DNA of 16,656 bases from Thermoplasmata archaeon (lineage in GTDB: Archaea > Thermoplasmatota > Thermoplasmata > Thermoplasmatales > Thermoplasmataceae). Positions 14,306-16,656 of the stretch are shown here, piece after piece; position 1 is the stretch's first letter, and each line of letters opens with the position of its first letter. The translations under genes and the position numbers were made by a program. The DNA lies in contig JAJZZW010000024.1 of assembly GCA_021797385.1 (NCBI GenBank), positions 1-16,656 on the forward strand. Reading direction: 5' to 3'. The notes under the pieces were generated by a model that did not search any database, was not told the origin of the DNA, and worked only from the letters and a program-made list of their open reading frames with translations.

Positions 14306-15917
14306 ATACCGGGAAATCCAGTGAAGATTCTTTTGATGCTCTATTTAACAGAAATACCGGGGCCAATAAAATAATCTGGAAAAAACCCCAGAATGCTGTT
14401 ATATAATTATAGAATCCCCCCCTATAAACTAGAATAAATGCCGATATTCCTATTAAAATCATCATTATTATTTGGGGTGAAAATTTGTATAATGGTAACT
14501 TACCACCTGTTCTTGCTGTTGTAAACGGTTTCTTCCTTTTCATCAATACACTCAGAGTAACTGAAATGCTAAGTGGAAACAATACTAGATTTGCAGACAT
14601 ATTATACAGTACATATTTCAGTGGTGCGTGTTTATCGATGTGTGTCATAATAAACGTAAACATCAGGATAATTGTATATGGCATCCAGGCAAGTATATAC
14701 ACATAGGTATTCATTACCAGCATACGTATACCCAAAACATCAAAAATAGGTGCAAGTAAAAATACAAGATAAAACCACCCAAATAAATACCATGTGGAGG
14801 TTGCGAGCCAGTCCAGTTTCATCTTCATCCCATATTTCCTACTGAAAATTATATTTTTAAATATTTTTGGCATCAAAGCCAGAGAACCTGCAGACCATCT
14901 CCATTGCTGATTTATATATCCTTCCATTGTAACAGGTGCCCTGCCGAATACAAGTTTTTTATTATAATATAAACCCTTATAACCTTTTGATATTAAATTT
15001 ACAGATGTGGTTATATCTTCCACTAAATTTGTTTCATCAAAATAACCCACACTTTTTAATGCAGATTTCCTGTATATCACATTTGTCCCGCATGAGAATA
15101 AACTTCCTAAAACACTCTTTCCCTCTGTCAATATTTCATAAAATATGAATTGCTGAGCTTCTGCCATTTCTGAGAGTACTCCAGAATCCGTGTTTGCATA
15201 GAATTGGGGGACCTGAACAAATGCAACGTCAGGATTGTTATCAAGCAATTCCACAGTTTCCCTGACAAAATCAGGTGCAGGCGTCTGGTCTATATCGATA
15301 ACGGTGACATATTCTTCCGGGATAATTTTTAAAGCGTTGTTTAAGGCACCTGCCTTATAACCCGTTCTGTCTATTCTATGGATATAGGTAGCTCCCAGTC
15401 GTTCAGACAATTCCTTGATATTTGCCGAACTATCATCTGTCGAATCGTCTAATATATATAAATTAGCCAAATCACCCGCTGCACTATAAATTGCCGTTAA
15501 ATTATATGTTGCCATCTCTGGATTTTCATTGTATATTGGAACAAGTATTGCCATTTTGTCTCTGTTTCCTTTTAGAAAACCATCGGATATTGTACTTTGA
15601 TAATTATATTTGCTTCGTCTGAAGGAGAACATAAATGATAAGCTTTGAATGCCAAAAAATACAGTAGCCAGCCAAAAAAATAATGAGAAAAAATCATCTA
15701 TTATATTTCCATGATGAAGTATGGTTATTGAATAGATAGAAGATGATATGCCTATAAAAATAAAGATTATTGTTAATACCGTTAAAATATTCATAACATA
15801 AAAATATTTTTTCAAAGTTCTTACCTCAAATATTTTAATTCTGGTCTGTTTAATCCCATGATCTGTGGAGAATAGGACATTTCTATATAAACATTGCATA
15901 TTATTCACCTTATACAT
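14295..15917 (-). CDS. Membrane glycosyltransferase family 2, cellulose-synthase-like
   Basis: The 540-aa protein has two N-terminal membrane helices (about 41-63 and 76-98), a cytosolic GT-A domain (about 120-345) and four or five C-terminal helices (about 372-530), the BcsA-type layout of processive synthases. All signature residues are present: Asp in LDDSTDD (157-162), the metal-binding DID (208-210), the catalytic-base motif VED (299-301) and QQWRW (337-341). A gating-loop-like FTTARTGGK sits near residue 470. No PilZ domain follows, so c-di-GMP control is not expected. It should polymerise a nucleotide-sugar into a beta-linked glycan and extrude it through the membrane; the sugar is unknown. 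The ATG is supported by a TATA box 28 bp upstream. It overlaps the convergent beta-helix gene by 11 bp. Confidence 0.9.
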   Translation of the reverse strand: MYKVNNMQCLYRNVLFSTDHGIKQTRIKIFEVRTLKKYFYVMNILTVLTIIFIFIGISSSIYSITILHHGNIIDDFFSLFFWLATVFFGIQSLSFMFSFRRSKYNYQSTISDGFLKGNRDKMAILVPIYNENPEMATYNLTAIYSAAGDLANLYILDDSTDDSSANIKELSERLGATYIHRIDRTGYKAGALNNALKIIPEEYVTVIDIDQTPAPDFVRETVELLDNNPDVAFVQVPQFYANTDSGVLSEMAEAQQFIFYEILTEGKSVLGSLFSCGTNVIYRKSALKSVGYFDETNLVEDITTSVNLISKGYKGLYYNKKLVFGRAPVTMEGYINQQWRWSAGSLALMPKIFKNIIFSRKYGMKMKLDWLATSTWYLFGWFYLVFLLAPIFDVLGIRMLVMNTYVYILAWMPYTIILMFTFIMTHIDKHAPLKYVLYNMSANLVLFPLSISVTLSVLMKRKKPFTTARTGGKLPLYKFSPQIIMMILIGISAFILVYRGGFYNYITAFWGFFQIILLAPVFLLNRASKESSLDFPVFTS

Positions 15918-15940
15918 ATTTTTAATTTTCTCTTTATTTT

Positions 15941-15951
15941 TATATATATCT
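15941..15951 (-). promoter_or_regulatory. TATA box of the glycosyltransferase gene
   Basis: GATATATATAA on the minus strand is centred about 28 bp upstream of the ATG at 15917, giving a leaderless mRNA. Beyond it, 15952-16140 is A+T-rich without a gene. Confidence 0.6.
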
Positions 15952-16140
15952 TACCAGTTTCCAATATTAAGACATTTCCTTTAAATTCTTCATCCAACAT
16001 ATTACCATTTACTCCATAATCCATGATAATTATTATCACTGAGAGGTTAATCACCAATCAATTGATGTAAAATAAAGAAAAAAATATTGAAAATATCAGA
16101 AATTATTAAATAAAAGTTTATAATATTTGCTCGCTAGGAC

Positions 16141-16171
16141 GTAAGGCACTCCCCCTCCGGGGATGCCGTAC
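16141..16171. other. Strong GC-rich hairpin next to the transposase 3' end
   Basis: GGCA-C-TCCCC, loop CTCC, GGGGA-TGCC (16145-16167) forms a 9-bp stem with one bulged base, extended by GTA/TAC across an A-G mismatch. It stands out in A+T-rich DNA. It lies 13 bp past the transposase stop codon, so it may belong to the end of that insertion sequence, act as a barrier to read-through transcription, or be a structured RNA. Confidence 0.55.
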
Positions 16172-16184
16172 AGATTTATTTTAC

Positions 16185-16655
16185 CTATATTTTGGATAAA
16201 TCAAGATTGTAAATATTATTGAAGTATCTTATACTTCCATGCCTTATTCCCCTTACAATCTCAGGGAATGAAACCATAATCCCCATGGATTCAATTATCA
16301 TATTTACAATGATATATGCTATCATATAGGAGAATATCTGTATTATCATTCCATTCAATGATTTTGATAGTAAATGGTCTGTCTTTAACTGTGATTTCAT
16401 CCTCTTGAATAGTTCCTCTATATTCCATCTTAAATTGTATGCATAGTAAATGTATTTATCAGGTAAATTCATTATATTTGTAATATACCTGTATTCTACT
16501 CCCTCAACATTCGCCCTTACAATCCTTAAATTCAATCCATTGCTCATTTCAACCATTTCATGGCCATTGACTGTTCCTGATTCATAATAAATGGCATTCC
16601 TCTTTATTCTTGAAACAAACAGTACATTCCTGTCAGTAAGCAATCTGAATCTCTC
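16185..16655 (-). CDS. IS4-type transposase, C-terminal part (runs off the window)
   Basis: The frame is open to the window edge, so the N-terminal part and first catalytic residues lie outside. The visible 156 residues contain LLTDRNVLFVSRIKRNAIYY near the start and the exact IS4 YREK signature YNLRWNIEELFKRMK (Y-x2-R-x3-E-x6-K), whose Glu is the third member of the DDE triad. A hydrophobic C-terminal helix (IQIFSYMIAYIIVNMII) follows. The gene ends at TAG (16185-16187), followed by a GC-rich hairpin. It differs in sequence from the transposase at 10391-11542, so this is a second, unrelated element. Intactness cannot be judged from this window. Confidence 0.85.
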   Translation of the reverse strand, partial: ERFRLLTDRNVLFVSRIKRNAIYYESGTVNGHEMVEMSNGLNLRIVRANVEGVEYRYITNIMNLPDKYIYYAYNLRWNIEELFKRMKSQLKTDHLLSKSLNGMIIQIFSYMIAYIIVNMIIESMGIMVSFPEIVRGIRHGSIRYFNNIYNLDLSKI

Positions 16656-16656
16656 T

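Noticed and set aside
1..16656. CRISPR array or cas genes
   Set aside because: No regularly spaced repeats and no Cas-like motifs are visible; the short repeats at 13122-13329 are too few and irregular.

Overview
The window looks like the chromosome of an acidophilic, cell-wall-less archaeon of the Thermoplasmatales (a Ferroplasma/Acidiplasma-like lineage is the best guess; the genus cannot be fixed from sequence reading alone). The reasons are a large secreted thermopsin-type acid protease, A+T-rich DNA, tRNA genes without an encoded CCA, archaeal TATA boxes centred about 24-32 nt upstream of tRNA 5' ends and of many start codons (leaderless mRNAs), and IS4-superfamily insertion sequences.

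Left and middle part (1-8991), a mostly ordinary chromosomal region: the end of an unidentified gene overlapping a 75-aa hypothetical gene; a tRNA-Asp(GUC) on the minus strand behind a small two-helix membrane protein gene; hemA (glutamyl-tRNA reductase, first step of C5 tetrapyrrole synthesis) behind a TATA box framed by an inverted repeat; a convergent gene for a secreted thermopsin-like protease with a C-terminal beta-helix; a small helix-turn-helix protein; a DUF3311 plus sodium:solute symporter pair (organic acid or similar uptake); an operon of nadE (NAD synthetase) and a CPA1-type Na+/H+ antiporter; and tRNA-Ala(GGC).

Right part (8992-16656), an accessory-like region: long A+T-rich gaps, a possible PD-(D/E)XK nuclease-fold protein, and a complete 1237-bp insertion sequence with 13-bp perfect terminal inverted repeats and a 4-bp target duplication, whose transposase carries an in-frame TAA. 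Beyond it lie apparent gene debris, an unrecognised 315-aa protein, a beta-helix (pectate-lyase-like) protein convergent with and overlapping a cellulose-synthase-like family 2 glycosyltransferase, a strong GC-rich hairpin, and the 3' part of a second IS4-type transposase running off the edge.

The most interesting biology is the glycosyltransferase/beta-helix pair, a possible exopolysaccharide synthase and modifying or binding partner in an organism without a cell wall, and the unclassified nuclease-fold protein placed between a tRNA gene and an insertion sequence. Neither is proven to be a new system. Family assignments come from motif recognition only; no database search was possible.
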